A stretch of 17,310 nt of DNA from an uncultured Acetatifactor sp. GTDB taxonomy: Bacteria; Bacillota; Clostridia; Lachnospirales; Lachnospiraceae. The notes below the pieces were generated by a model. It did not search any database, was not told the DNA's origin, and was given only the letters and a program-made list of their open reading frames with translations. Location: positions 1-17,310 of the forward strand of contig CAJUSI010000065.1 of assembly GCA_910589035.1 (NCBI GenBank), in the 5' to 3' direction. The position numbers were made by a program, and so were the translations under genes. Of the stretch, positions 1-5,852 are shown piece after piece; the first letter of the stretch is position 1; each line of letters opens with the position of its first letter.

Positions 1-117
1 CTTTCCTTCATCGTCCAGCTTTCTTATGTTCTCAACGTGTTCCATAACTACCTGTTTTGTCATTTTATTATAGGTCTTGCTTTTCTCAATCATCATCATG
101 TACATCAATTTTTCCAT
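1..117 (-). CDS. YciI-like protein, 5' part only (gene runs off the left edge)
   Basis: The minus strand from 117 reads an open frame of 39 codons that is still open at the window edge. It begins MEKLMYMMMIEKSKTYNKM and continues with a VVMEHVENIRKLDDEGK stretch. A short start followed by a helix of the type VVxxHVxxLRxLDxxGK is what I know from small YciI-like (YCII-related) proteins, which are dimeric alpha/beta proteins of mostly unknown catalytic role. The start is supported by AGGAG 8 bases upstream and by a promoter-like pair further up. It diverges from the WYL regulator remnant, an arrangement common for a regulator and its target. The family assignment rests on under half of a protein, so it is tentative; that the gene is real is more certain. 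Confidence 0.6.
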   Translation of the reverse strand, partial: MEKLMYMMMIEKSKTYNKMTKQVVMEHVENIRKLDDEGK

Positions 118-162
118 ACGATTTTCTCCTTTACATTCTATGGGGTTCACTGGGGTTATTAT

Positions 163-191
163 ATTATATTATATTTATCCGGCAATAGCAA
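163..191 (-). promoter_or_regulatory. Promoter-like pair for the YciI-like gene
   Basis: On the minus strand TTGCTA (191-186) is followed after 17 bases by TATAAT (168-163). The -10 sits in an AT-rich run with three overlapping TATAAT copies, so the exact register is uncertain. Between it and the gene, TGGGGTT occurs twice (141-147 and 151-157, plus strand), exactly 10 bases apart, which could be a one-turn operator. Confidence 0.5.
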
Positions 192-217
192 TCTGTCTGT
201 CGCTTCCGTATTGCCCC

Positions 218-621
218 GCCTATTGTACAACAGCAAACCAAATCAGAGTATTCCGGGTTGACCGTATCAGAGAAATCATAGAGGAGAAGCCCTGTCCAAA
301 AGGAAAATACCTATTCCTGCGTCAATTCAGGAATATCTTGAAAAAACAGAGGTTAAAAACGATTACCACATGAAAATCCAACTGACGGATATCGGTGTCA
401 AACGCTGTGAAAGTGAATGTCTGCTTGCAAGCGGGCTGAAAACATTTTCAACAGGCGGCGGGATCATCGACATGGAAATAGACCATGCTGCCCTGGAATG
501 GGTTGCTGATTATCTATTGCCGTTTGGAAAGAATGCCACTGTGTTGGAACCGGAGGAGTTAATAAAACGAATGCAGCAAAAAATATACGAATTACATCAG
601 CATTACTGCAAATCAGAATAA
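218..621 (+). pseudogene. Remnant of a WYL-domain transcriptional regulator, frameshifted
   Basis: From 218 one frame reads AYCTTANQIRVFRVDRI, the classic middle of a WYL domain (strand pair, then FRxDRI). Around 294-306 homology moves to a second frame, reading PIPASIQEYLEKTEV and on to WVADYLLPFGKNATVLEPEEL, a typical WYL-regulator C-terminus ending at 621. The switch falls in an A-rich run (AAAAGGAAAA), a likely slip site. The N-terminal helix-turn-helix and first half of the WYL domain are not found upstream: 118-217 is AT-rich and holds the divergent gene's promoter. WYL regulators bind DNA and sense small ligands or nucleic acid; this copy cannot make such a protein. A sequencing error could explain the frameshift but not the missing N-terminus. 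Confidence 0.75.
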
Positions 622-933
622 CAAGGATGTATGAATGAGGGGGATTCCGGTGAATTCCCTGTTCGCAAGACGCTTGTATAATCATGGGCTTTCTGCATAT
701 GCTATCTAAACCTGCATGGGGGTGTGAAATAAGCCCATCCTGTAATTCCAAAGACAACGGTTCCGGTTGACATTTCGGTGTTTTTTGCCGAATGCGGCGA
801 CTTTTTTCACAGCCCCGTCACCATGGCATGAATGAGGACTGTTCCGTGCCTGCGGCAGCGGGGCCGGCATGCGGAGACGGGCACAGCGGAGGCGGAAGGA
901 AAAGCCTGCCGGAGCAGGCGGACAGGAGGAGAG
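622..933. other. Intergenic region, no convincing gene
   Basis: This 312-base stretch lies between the WYL remnant and the tocopherol-cyclase-like gene. A hairpin (GGGGATT 640-646 with AATTCCC 653-659, one G-U pair) lies just after the remnant but lacks a T-run, so it is at best a weak terminator. TTGACA occurs at 769-774 without a good -10. A small stem-loop GCCTG/CAGGC (903-919) sits directly before the ribosome-binding site of the next gene. Open frames here lack ribosome-binding sites and recognisable protein features. Confidence 0.5.
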
Positions 934-1590
934 ATGGTTTCAGGAAAGCGGGGATGGTTCTACGGATGGTATTTCAAATGCCAGTCCGACGCGCAGACTC
1001 TGGCGGTAATACCGGCAGTGCATCAGACAGGGAGAAACAGAACCTGTTCCATACAGATTATCACAAAGAAGCAGTCCTGGACGGTTTCCCTGCCTGGGGA
1101 GGCGTTCCGGCGGAGGGGCAGGACGATTTCCATTGGAAGAAACCGATTTGGCGAAAGGGGGATACGGCTGGCAGTATGCGCACCGGGGCTGAAAGCGGAA
1201 GGAAGGCTGAAATTCGGCCCCCTTTCTCCCATAAAGTACAGCATCATGGGGCCGTTTTCCCTGATTCCCTTTTTGGAATGCCGCCACAGCATCCTGAGCA
1301 TGAAGCACACAGTACAGGGAAATGTACGCATAAACGGAGAAACGTATTACTTTAAACGGGCACAGGGATATTGGGAGGGAGACAGAGGGCGGTCCTTTCC
1401 CAGGGAATATATCTCAGAGATTCTGGAAAGAACCGGTAAGCCTCTGAGGGCGCCGGCGAAGGGAGACATGACAAGGACGATCCATGAAAATGCGGCCTGC
1501 AGGGCCGTGTATCGGTTTCGGACCCAGGGCCGAACGCTTCTGGCGTTTGAGACGGACAGGGCGTCCTTCGAATATGAATACGAAATATAA
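934..1590 (+). CDS. Tocopherol-cyclase-family protein, short form with apparent internal deletion
   Basis: The 218-residue product starts MVSGKRGWFYGWYFKCQ; GWYFK is the family hallmark near the N-terminus. It keeps NRFGERGI (70-77), LSPIKYSIMGP (98-107), ECRHSILSMKHTVQG (115-129) and a GYWEGDRGRSFP block (145-156). The C-terminal part, from about residue 163, has LRAPAKGDMTRTIHENA and FETDRASFEYEYE, which I recognise as the usual end of clostridial members. Members are typically around 300 residues, and the segment normally lying between the SFP block and the LxAPxxG block is missing. The start at 934 is chosen for the AGGAGG 4 bases upstream; an in-frame ATG at 832 lacks one. The bacterial proteins are not known to make tocopherol; their role is open. 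The gene converges on eutP, with three bases between the stop codons. Confidence 0.75.
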   Translation: MVSGKRGWFYGWYFKCQSDAQTLAVIPAVHQTGRNRTCSIQIITKKQSWTVSLPGEAFRRRGRTISIGRNRFGERGIRLAVCAPGLKAEGRLKFGPLSPIKYSIMGPFSLIPFLECRHSILSMKHTVQGNVRINGETYYFKRAQGYWEGDRGRSFPREYISEILERTGKPLRAPAKGDMTRTIHENAACRAVYRFRTQGRTLLAFETDRASFEYEYEI

Positions 1591-1593
1591 GCT

Positions 1594-2088
1594 TCAGGGC
1601 TCCCACTCGCTCCATCCGGCGTTTTGCCTTAATCTGGCCTGCTCAAAGGTCAGATGAGGCAAATCCTCCTCCAGATATTCCATGAGCTCGCCGATTCCCT
1701 CCCTGGTCACATTGTTGATCAGAAAGATGCGCTCACAGCCGGCATTGAGCAGCCATTGCCTGACCATGGGGATATTGGCATAAGGAGAATCGATTTTTGT
1801 AATGATTCCGATGAGAGGGCGGAGAATAAAGGAACGGAGACTCGGGCTGAACAGATTATAGGGCTCGTCTGCCGCCTGGACCACCGCCACTGCATCCGCC
1901 TCAAAGGAAAAACAGGCAAGCCCCACGCTGAAATGCTTGGATTCCGCATACTCTCCCGGAGAATCGATGGTGTCGTCATCGGAAGAGGTGTATTGTGTTT
2001 TTACATAATGAAGCTCCTCCCCGCGCAGCGCCTGCGTCAGGGAGGTCTTTCCGGCTTCGCTTCTGCCCATCAGAAATAATTTTTTCAT
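1594..2088 (-). CDS. eutP: EutP/PduV-family GTPase-like protein
   Basis: The 164-residue product shows a P-loop GRSEAGKTS (8-16), a DSPGEYAE switch segment (42-49) and a TKID nucleotide-specificity motif (97-100), all in the positions expected of EutP/PduV. Family members associate with ethanolamine or propanediol microcompartments, and Salmonella EutP has been described as an acetate kinase. The start at 2088 (MKKLFLMGRSEAGK) fits the family, although the upstream signal is weak. The frame is open back to 2217, but those extra 43 residues do not resemble EutP. The tail after residue 145 is longer than usual and rich in charged and Trp residues. It is the last gene of the eutS-eutS-eutP trio, 142 bases after the preceding gene, and that gap carries the cre-like palindromes. 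Confidence 0.88.
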   Translation of the reverse strand: MKKLFLMGRSEAGKTSLTQALRGEELHYVKTQYTSSDDDTIDSPGEYAESKHFSVGLACFSFEADAVAVVQAADEPYNLFSPSLRSFILRPLIGIITKIDSPYANIPMVRQWLLNAGCERIFLINNVTREGIGELMEYLEEDLPHLTFEQARLRQNAGWSEWEP

Positions 2089-2198
2089 ATTTATACCCAC
2101 TGCCTGCTTATATCCACTGCTTACTTCAGATGCTGAATAATTTTGCTCTGCTGGAAATAGAAAAGTTTCGATTTCGGCTGTTCCGGATTCGGTGACTG

Positions 2199-2232
2199 AC
2201 AATGAAAGCGCTTTCACAATGAAAGATCTTTC
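2199..2232. promoter_or_regulatory. Tandem cre-like palindromes before eutP
   Basis: Two adjacent 17-base units (2199-2215 and 2216-2232) share ACAATGAAAGnnCTTTC and differ only in the central two bases (CG in the first, AT in the second). Each contains a perfect 12-base palindrome. The first, TGAAAGCGCTTTCA, fits the catabolite-responsive-element consensus bound by CcpA in Firmicutes; the second departs only at the central CG. The second unit overlaps the stop codon of the upstream shell gene. Placement suggests control of eutP, either as a roadblock to read-through or as the operator of an internal promoter. CcpA binding is inferred. Confidence 0.65.
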
Positions 2233-2659
2233 AGTTTCGGTGAATTTTACAAACCTGAAAATCCAATACCTCCCGGAAAAATCTGACTACCTCTTCCACA
2301 GCAGTCTGGACCTCCGACAGTCCGCCGGTGAGAATCAGGGAACCGCAGAAACGATCCATGAATCCGATCTGCACATCCGCGCTTTTCATTGCCACATCGG
2401 CGGCCACCACAACCGCCTCCCAGGGAGTGAAGCGGATCAGGCCGATGGATTCCCCGGTGTGGTCCTCGCCCTCGTGAACGCCGATATGCAGCCCCAGATT
2501 CTGATAGACGGGAGTCTGGGAGGAACTGATGATATGAGCCAGGCAGACCTCTTTGCCGGGAATCCGCAGCCTTGTGATCCGCAGCTTTTTCCCCTTCAGC
2601 TGTTCGTAATCCTCATGAAAGAGCTTCTCCAGAAGCTCTTCCTGTGTCATTTGGGCCAT
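2231..2659 (-). CDS. eutS: EutS/PduU-type microcompartment shell protein with N-terminal extension (copy 2)
   Basis: The 142-residue product has the permuted BMC fold signature of EutS/PduU: a strand ending in RIPGKEVCLAHII (32-44), GESIGLIRFTPWEAVVVAADVAMKS (69-93), QIGFMDRFCGSLILTG (97-112) and a final VLDFQVCKI strand (131-139). These proteins form flat hexameric tiles of ethanolamine or propanediol compartments with a beta-barrel plugging the pore. Compared with copy 1 it carries about 20 extra N-terminal residues (TQEELLEKLFHEDYEQLKG) predicted to be a charged amphipathic helix, and an insert near 61-68 (VHEGEDHT). A ribosome-binding site (AGGAAGTGA) precedes the ATG. It starts 11 bases after the copy 1 stop, so the two are almost certainly cotranscribed. 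Confidence 0.87.
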   Translation of the reverse strand: MAQMTQEELLEKLFHEDYEQLKGKKLRITRLRIPGKEVCLAHIISSSQTPVYQNLGLHIGVHEGEDHTGESIGLIRFTPWEAVVVAADVAMKSADVQIGFMDRFCGSLILTGGLSEVQTAVEEVVRFFREVLDFQVCKIHRN

Positions 2660-2670
2660 GGTCTCACTTC

Positions 2671-3036
2671 CTATCTTTTCGTGATCTTACAGACCACATA
2701 TTCCAGGGTGTCCCGGAAATAATTTACGATCTCCGTCATGGCGGACATAACGTCCGAGATTTCCCCCGTAATGATTAATGTCCCCGTAAACCGATCCGCA
2801 AAGCCAAGGTAGACATTCCCGCTCTTGACCGCAATATCGGATGCAATTACGGCAGATTCCGGGGGCGTCATGTTCATGATTCCTATGGCGGATGACTGAT
2901 AATCCACCTGGGGATTCAATCCCAGCTTCTGGTATATGACCGGCGCAGGGCCTCCCATTACATGGGCAAAGGTGATTTCCTTGCCTGCCACAGTTTCCTG
3001 TACAATTCTGATCCGTTCTTCCTGTCCGTTTGCCAT
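2671..3036 (-). CDS. eutS: EutS/PduU-type microcompartment shell protein (copy 1)
   Basis: The 121-residue product has the normal EutS/PduU length and order: RIRIVQETVAGKEITFAHVM (8-27), the N-terminal strand feeding the pore barrel, then SSAIGIMNMTPPESAVIASDIAVKSGNV (48-75), LGFADRFTGTLIITGEIS (77-94) and a closing LEYVVCKITKR. It is the first gene after a near-consensus promoter at 3118-3146, with a leader of about 75 bases. The ribosome-binding site is not ideal: GGAAGGA lies about 13 bases upstream. In Gram-positive eut loci eutS and eutP commonly lead a long operon with eutVW, eutABC and eutLMN. Here the run is eutS-eutS-eutP only, and no other microcompartment gene appears in the window. 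Confidence 0.9.
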   Translation of the reverse strand: MANGQEERIRIVQETVAGKEITFAHVMGGPAPVIYQKLGLNPQVDYQSSAIGIMNMTPPESAVIASDIAVKSGNVYLGFADRFTGTLIITGEISDVMSAMTEIVNYFRDTLEYVVCKITKR

Positions 3037-3117
3037 CCGCCGATACCAATCCTTCCATGCTTTTGCGCCGTATCCCTGTCACCGGGAAATTCCGCCGCGG
3101 GAACTTTCTCTTCTTTC

Positions 3118-3146
3118 ATCATACTCTCAGAGAAATACCCTGTCAA
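3118..3146 (-). promoter_or_regulatory. Promoter of the eutS-eutS-eutP operon
   Basis: On the minus strand, consensus TTGACA (3146-3141) is followed by a 17-base spacer and TATGAT (3123-3118), placing the start of transcription near 3110. A cre-like core (AAAACGCTTT within 3176-3189) lies about 30 bases upstream of the -35 and is a weaker match than the site before eutP. Confidence 0.82.
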
Positions 3147-3206
3147 GCCGAAATCCGGCGGCTGCAGAGATTAGAAGAAAACGCTTTAATATTTTGCGTG
3201 TAAATC

Positions 3207-3234
3207 TTGAAAAAAATCCGATTTGTGGCATAAT
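3207..3234 (+). promoter_or_regulatory. Distal promoter candidate for the surface-fibre operon
   Basis: TTGAAA (3207-3212), a 16-base spacer and CATAAT (3229-3234) form a plausible vegetative promoter. If used, it produces a leader of roughly 375 bases that includes the stem-loops at 3275-3388. Confidence 0.5.
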
Positions 3235-3498
3235 GTATATATATCAAGTTGCCGATGTTATTAATATATTGTCCTTATTCATGGCATGGAACGGTTGAAT
3301 GCCCGTTTTACCATGAGCGTTGCTGCGCGCATGAATAATGTCTTTTATAGTGCAGAACAGCTGGATGGTCATTTTACCATGGGTGCTGCTATATCCATAA
3401 TAGAAGGCACTGCCCTGGCTCAGAAGAGCGCCTGTATGGAATATATATGGAAGTTTTCCGGCAAAAACCTATCTCTTATTTGATCTTTGACGTATTCT
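3235..3498 (+). other. Structured leader with a repeated hairpin; no confident gene
   Basis: TTATTCATG (3275-3283) pairs perfectly with CATGAATAA (3330-3338) and encloses CATGGAACGG (3285-3294), which pairs with CCGTT (3303-3307) and CCATG (3311-3315) around a three-base bulge. A second hairpin pairs CAGC-ATGGT (3358-3361, 3365-3369) with ACCAT-GCTG (3376-3380, 3385-3388). Both include TTTTACCATG followed by a similar ten-base stretch; copies start at 3306 and 3372, and the differences across 20 bases are all transitions. A frame 3286-3483 spans both copies with the peptide echo FTMSVAA/FTMGAAI, but it has no ribosome-binding site. The region does not match the c-di-GMP riboswitches I know. 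It is either a cis-regulatory RNA or decayed coding sequence. Confidence 0.45.
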
Positions 3499-3526
3499 TT
3501 GACCATGAATTTGCTATTGTAATAAT
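3499..3526 (+). promoter_or_regulatory. Proximal promoter candidate for the surface-fibre operon
   Basis: TTGACC (3499-3504), a 16-base spacer and AATAAT (3521-3526) lie about 90 bases before the first gene. A further TTGACG lies at 3487-3492. The region between this promoter and the gene has no obvious structure apart from a CCGGA/TCCGG pair. Confidence 0.55.
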
Positions 3527-3615
3527 AATTAGACGGATAATGGCCGGACAAAGGAAATAAACCAGTTGAAAATAGATTCTCTAAAGTATCCGGATGGTAT
3601 AAAGGAGGGACATTT

Positions 3616-5007
3616 ATGAGGAGTAAATGGATAAAAGTATTGGCTGCGGCGGTAGTCATCGCAATGGCCCTGCCTGCGGCAGGCAGCGCAGCGCCGTTGG
3701 AACCGGATAAAGAATGTTCGCTTAAGGTGGAAGCCATAAAGCCCACAGAGGAAAACAAAGAGATGGCTGCGGATCTGGCAAATGCAAATCTTGTGTACGA
3801 TCTGTATAAAGTGGCGGACATGGTGAACGACGGTGGTTATTATACCTATAAATTTGCGGGGAAGTTTGAAAAGCTGTGCGATAACGAATTCTTGAAAACC
3901 AAATATGATGGGCTGGTGGATGAGAAGGGGCAGCTGCTTATGCCCCGTGACGGGGGTGAAATTAACAGCAGCCTGTGGGAAGACCTGTCCCAGGAGGCTG
4001 CGAAGCTGGCACTGTTCGGAGCTTCGGAGAATACGGAGACGGGCGGGGCAGGCGCTGAAGGAAATTTGAACCGGGCAGGAGGCCTTCCGATAATCGGAGA
4101 GATCATCGGGACCGAGAGACCCGGAGAAAATGCGTTTTCGGAGCCTGATAAGGTATGGAAGGATGTATCTGTGGGAACTCAGCTGCCGGATGACTCCCTG
4201 CAGCAGGGACTCTATCTCCTGATTGCAAGGGGAAAGGATATAGACTCGTATATTACCACGGAGCGCGTCGGGACAAACGGGACAGTACCCCCGGCCAGCC
4301 AAACGGCAGAGGAAGAAAAGATTGTCACGGTGGCTTATACAGAACAGTATGTCTACACTTTCGCTCCGCAGCTGATTTCGCTTCCCACCAAGGCGCCTGA
4401 TGCGGACGGACAGGTGAGTACGGCGAATAACGGCGACTGGATTTACAACCCAACCGTATATTTGAAGCCGGAGCAGCATCCGCGTTACGGATATCTGGAA
4501 ATAGTAAAGGACCTTTTGACCCATGAGTCCTTTGGCGGACAGTCGGGGGAAGCGGTATTCGTATTCCAGGTGGAAGCCACGCTGGGCGGGGTATCCGTTT
4601 ACAGCGATGTGAAGACCATGATTTTTACAGGCGCCGGAGAACAGAGGGTGCTGATCGATAAGATTCCGGTGGGAGCGACGGTTACGGTTACGGAGGTTTA
4701 CAGCGGAGCCAGCTATACCCTGGAAAAGATAGAGCAGGGATATCATGCCGTCGAAGCCTATCCCGACAGCTCCATTGTATATACACCTGCAGGAAATATT
4801 AATACCGGGGAAGTGACGGGTGTTGTCATTGAGGCAAACCGGGTGGCCAGTGTGAAGTTCACCAACGATTATGACCATCGCCAGACCGGCGGGCACGGTG
4901 TAATCAACCACTATGAATACGGAGAAAACGGATGGGCGAATGATGTTCAGCAGCAATGGACGAATCCGGCGCAGAGTAATCCGCCCCAGGGCAACGAGAA
5001 TCCCTGA
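3616..5007 (+). CDS. Secreted pilin-like surface protein with CnaB-like domain
   Basis: The 463-residue product begins with a clear signal peptide (basic start, hydrophobic core, cleavage near GSAAP, residue 25). Around residues 62-80 it reads VYDLYKVADMVNDGGYYTY, a pattern common at the start of Gram-positive backbone-pilin-like proteins. Residues about 311-417 resemble a CnaB/DUF5979-type beta sandwich: AVFVFQVEATLGG, then VLIDKIPVGATVTVTEV and a final SVKFTNDYDH strand. There is no C-terminal sorting signal or membrane anchor; the tail is Asn/Gln/Pro rich. It should be exported by Sec and may be held in a fibre by its partners. AAAGGAGGG precedes the ATG. It is first in a co-directional run leading to sipW and the sortase, so a role as a fibre subunit or tip adhesin is inferred. 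Confidence 0.72.
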   Translation: MRSKWIKVLAAAVVIAMALPAAGSAAPLEPDKECSLKVEAIKPTEENKEMAADLANANLVYDLYKVADMVNDGGYYTYKFAGKFEKLCDNEFLKTKYDGLVDEKGQLLMPRDGGEINSSLWEDLSQEAAKLALFGASENTETGGAGAEGNLNRAGGLPIIGEIIGTERPGENAFSEPDKVWKDVSVGTQLPDDSLQQGLYLLIARGKDIDSYITTERVGTNGTVPPASQTAEEEKIVTVAYTEQYVYTFAPQLISLPTKAPDADGQVSTANNGDWIYNPTVYLKPEQHPRYGYLEIVKDLLTHESFGGQSGEAVFVFQVEATLGGVSVYSDVKTMIFTGAGEQRVLIDKIPVGATVTVTEVYSGASYTLEKIEQGYHAVEAYPDSSIVYTPAGNINTGEVTGVVIEANRVASVKFTNDYDHRQTGGHGVINHYEYGENGWANDVQQQWTNPAQSNPPQGNENP

Positions 5008-5039
5008 GGATAGCGAGGGAGTAAGGAGGGCTGAGTGAT

Positions 5040-5852
5040 ATGAGAAAGAGAACAGGAAACGCTTTACTTGCTTTTACTGCGGCCGCATTGGTTCTGACCG
5101 CAAATGTGGGAAGCGCCGATGCTTACTTTACCACATATGTGGAAGCCCAGGGGGGCGCGGTTGTCCATCTGGGAGACGAGACCCATATCCAGGAGGATGT
5201 AAATGGATGGGTAAAGCATCTTACGGTTTTAAATAAAGAAGGTTCGGATCCGGTTTATGTCCGTGCCAGGGCTTTCTGCGGCAGCCAGTATGAGCTGATA
5301 TATGCGGGAAATGACTGGCTGGCGGCGGACGATGGCTTCTATCTTTACAAAGGCATTGTAGAAGGCGGGAAGACGACCACAGAGCTTACCATAACGGTCA
5401 AAGGGGAGGAAAAGAAGAATTCCTTCGACGTGACGGTCATCTATGAGAGCATACCCGTCCAGTACGACGAGGATGGGAATACACTGAATCCTGTAGTAAA
5501 GACGGAAAGCGGTGAAAGAGCCAATCCCGCAGTGGACTGGAATAAGAAGCTGGATGTGATCGAATCAAATCCTGCAGGAGAGATTACTGATAGTCCGGAT
5601 ACGAATCCTGACGGGGCATCAGGCTCGGGCGGAACACAGGACCAGACGCCGGGCTCGGGTGAATCCCAGGATCAGACATCAGGCTCGGGCGGAACACAGG
5701 ATCAGACGCCGGGCTCGGGTGAATCCCAGGATCAGGCATCAGGCTCGGGCGGAACACAGGACCAGACGCCGGATTCAGGGCAGAACCCGGCGGGAACGGG
5801 ACAGGAGTCAGGTGTGGGACAGGATGCGGAACCGAATGGAGGTGAGGGCTGA
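5040..5852 (+). CDS. SipW-dependent TasA/camelysin-like secreted protein with C-terminal repeats
   Basis: The 270-residue product has a signal peptide followed by ADAYFTTYVEAQGG (27-39), the AYFT pattern at the mature N-terminus of SipW-dependent proteins such as TasA, the fibre protein of Bacillus biofilms. The domain runs to about residue 150 (LTITVKGEEKKNSFDVTVIYE). Residues about 193-245 are ten-residue repeats alternating GSGGTQDQTP and GSGESQDQTS, a flexible hydrophilic tail. There is no anchor. An AAGGAGG precedes the ATG, 32 bases after the preceding gene, and the stop codon overlaps the next ATG by one base, so the two TasA-like genes are translationally coupled. The nearby sipW gene supports the processing assignment. 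Fibre formation is inferred. Confidence 0.75.
   Translation: MRKRTGNALLAFTAAALVLTANVGSADAYFTTYVEAQGGAVVHLGDETHIQEDVNGWVKHLTVLNKEGSDPVYVRARAFCGSQYELIYAGNDWLAADDGFYLYKGIVEGGKTTTELTITVKGEEKKNSFDVTVIYESIPVQYDEDGNTLNPVVKTESGERANPAVDWNKKLDVIESNPAGEITDSPDTNPDGASGSGGTQDQTPGSGESQDQTSGSGGTQDQTPGSGESQDQASGSGGTQDQTPDSGQNPAGTGQESGVGQDAEPNGGEG
5617..5772 (+). repeat. 60-base tandem repeat in the TasA-like gene
   Basis: A 60-base unit occurs about 2.6 times with only a few substitutions. Each unit is two diverged 30-base halves, giving ten-residue Gly/Ser/Gln/Asp repeats in the protein. The reading frame is preserved, so copy number could vary without disrupting the gene. Confidence 0.92.

Noticed and set aside
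437..450. cre-like palindrome TGAAAACATTTTCA
   Set aside because: It lies inside the former coding part of the WYL remnant, has CA for the central CG, and no promoter is nearby.
792..1355. 187-codon open frame on the plus strand
   Set aside because: It overlaps the tocopherol-cyclase-like gene in another frame; only the latter carries family motifs and AGGAGG.
2089..2217. N-terminal extension of EutP by 43 residues
   Set aside because: The frame is open but the added residues do not resemble EutP, and the region includes the operator-like palindromes; the family start at 2088 fits better.
3286..3483. 65-codon frame in the leader of the fibre operon
   Set aside because: No ribosome-binding site and no recognisable family. 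It is kept only as an alternative explanation for the repeated leader segment.
3235..3615. c-di-GMP riboswitch before a pilus-type operon
   Set aside because: Such switches occur before clostridial pilus genes, but I could not find their conserved core sequences or junctions here.
3529..4956. 475-codon open frame on the minus strand
   Set aside because: It lies antisense to the pilin-like gene, which has a signal peptide and ribosome-binding site. The minus translation is Ile/Leu/Arg/Cys-rich without domain signal, typical of a GC-biased shadow.
5617..5772. Possible CRISPR-like repeats
   Set aside because: The repeats are directly adjacent, in frame within a gene and without unique spacers.
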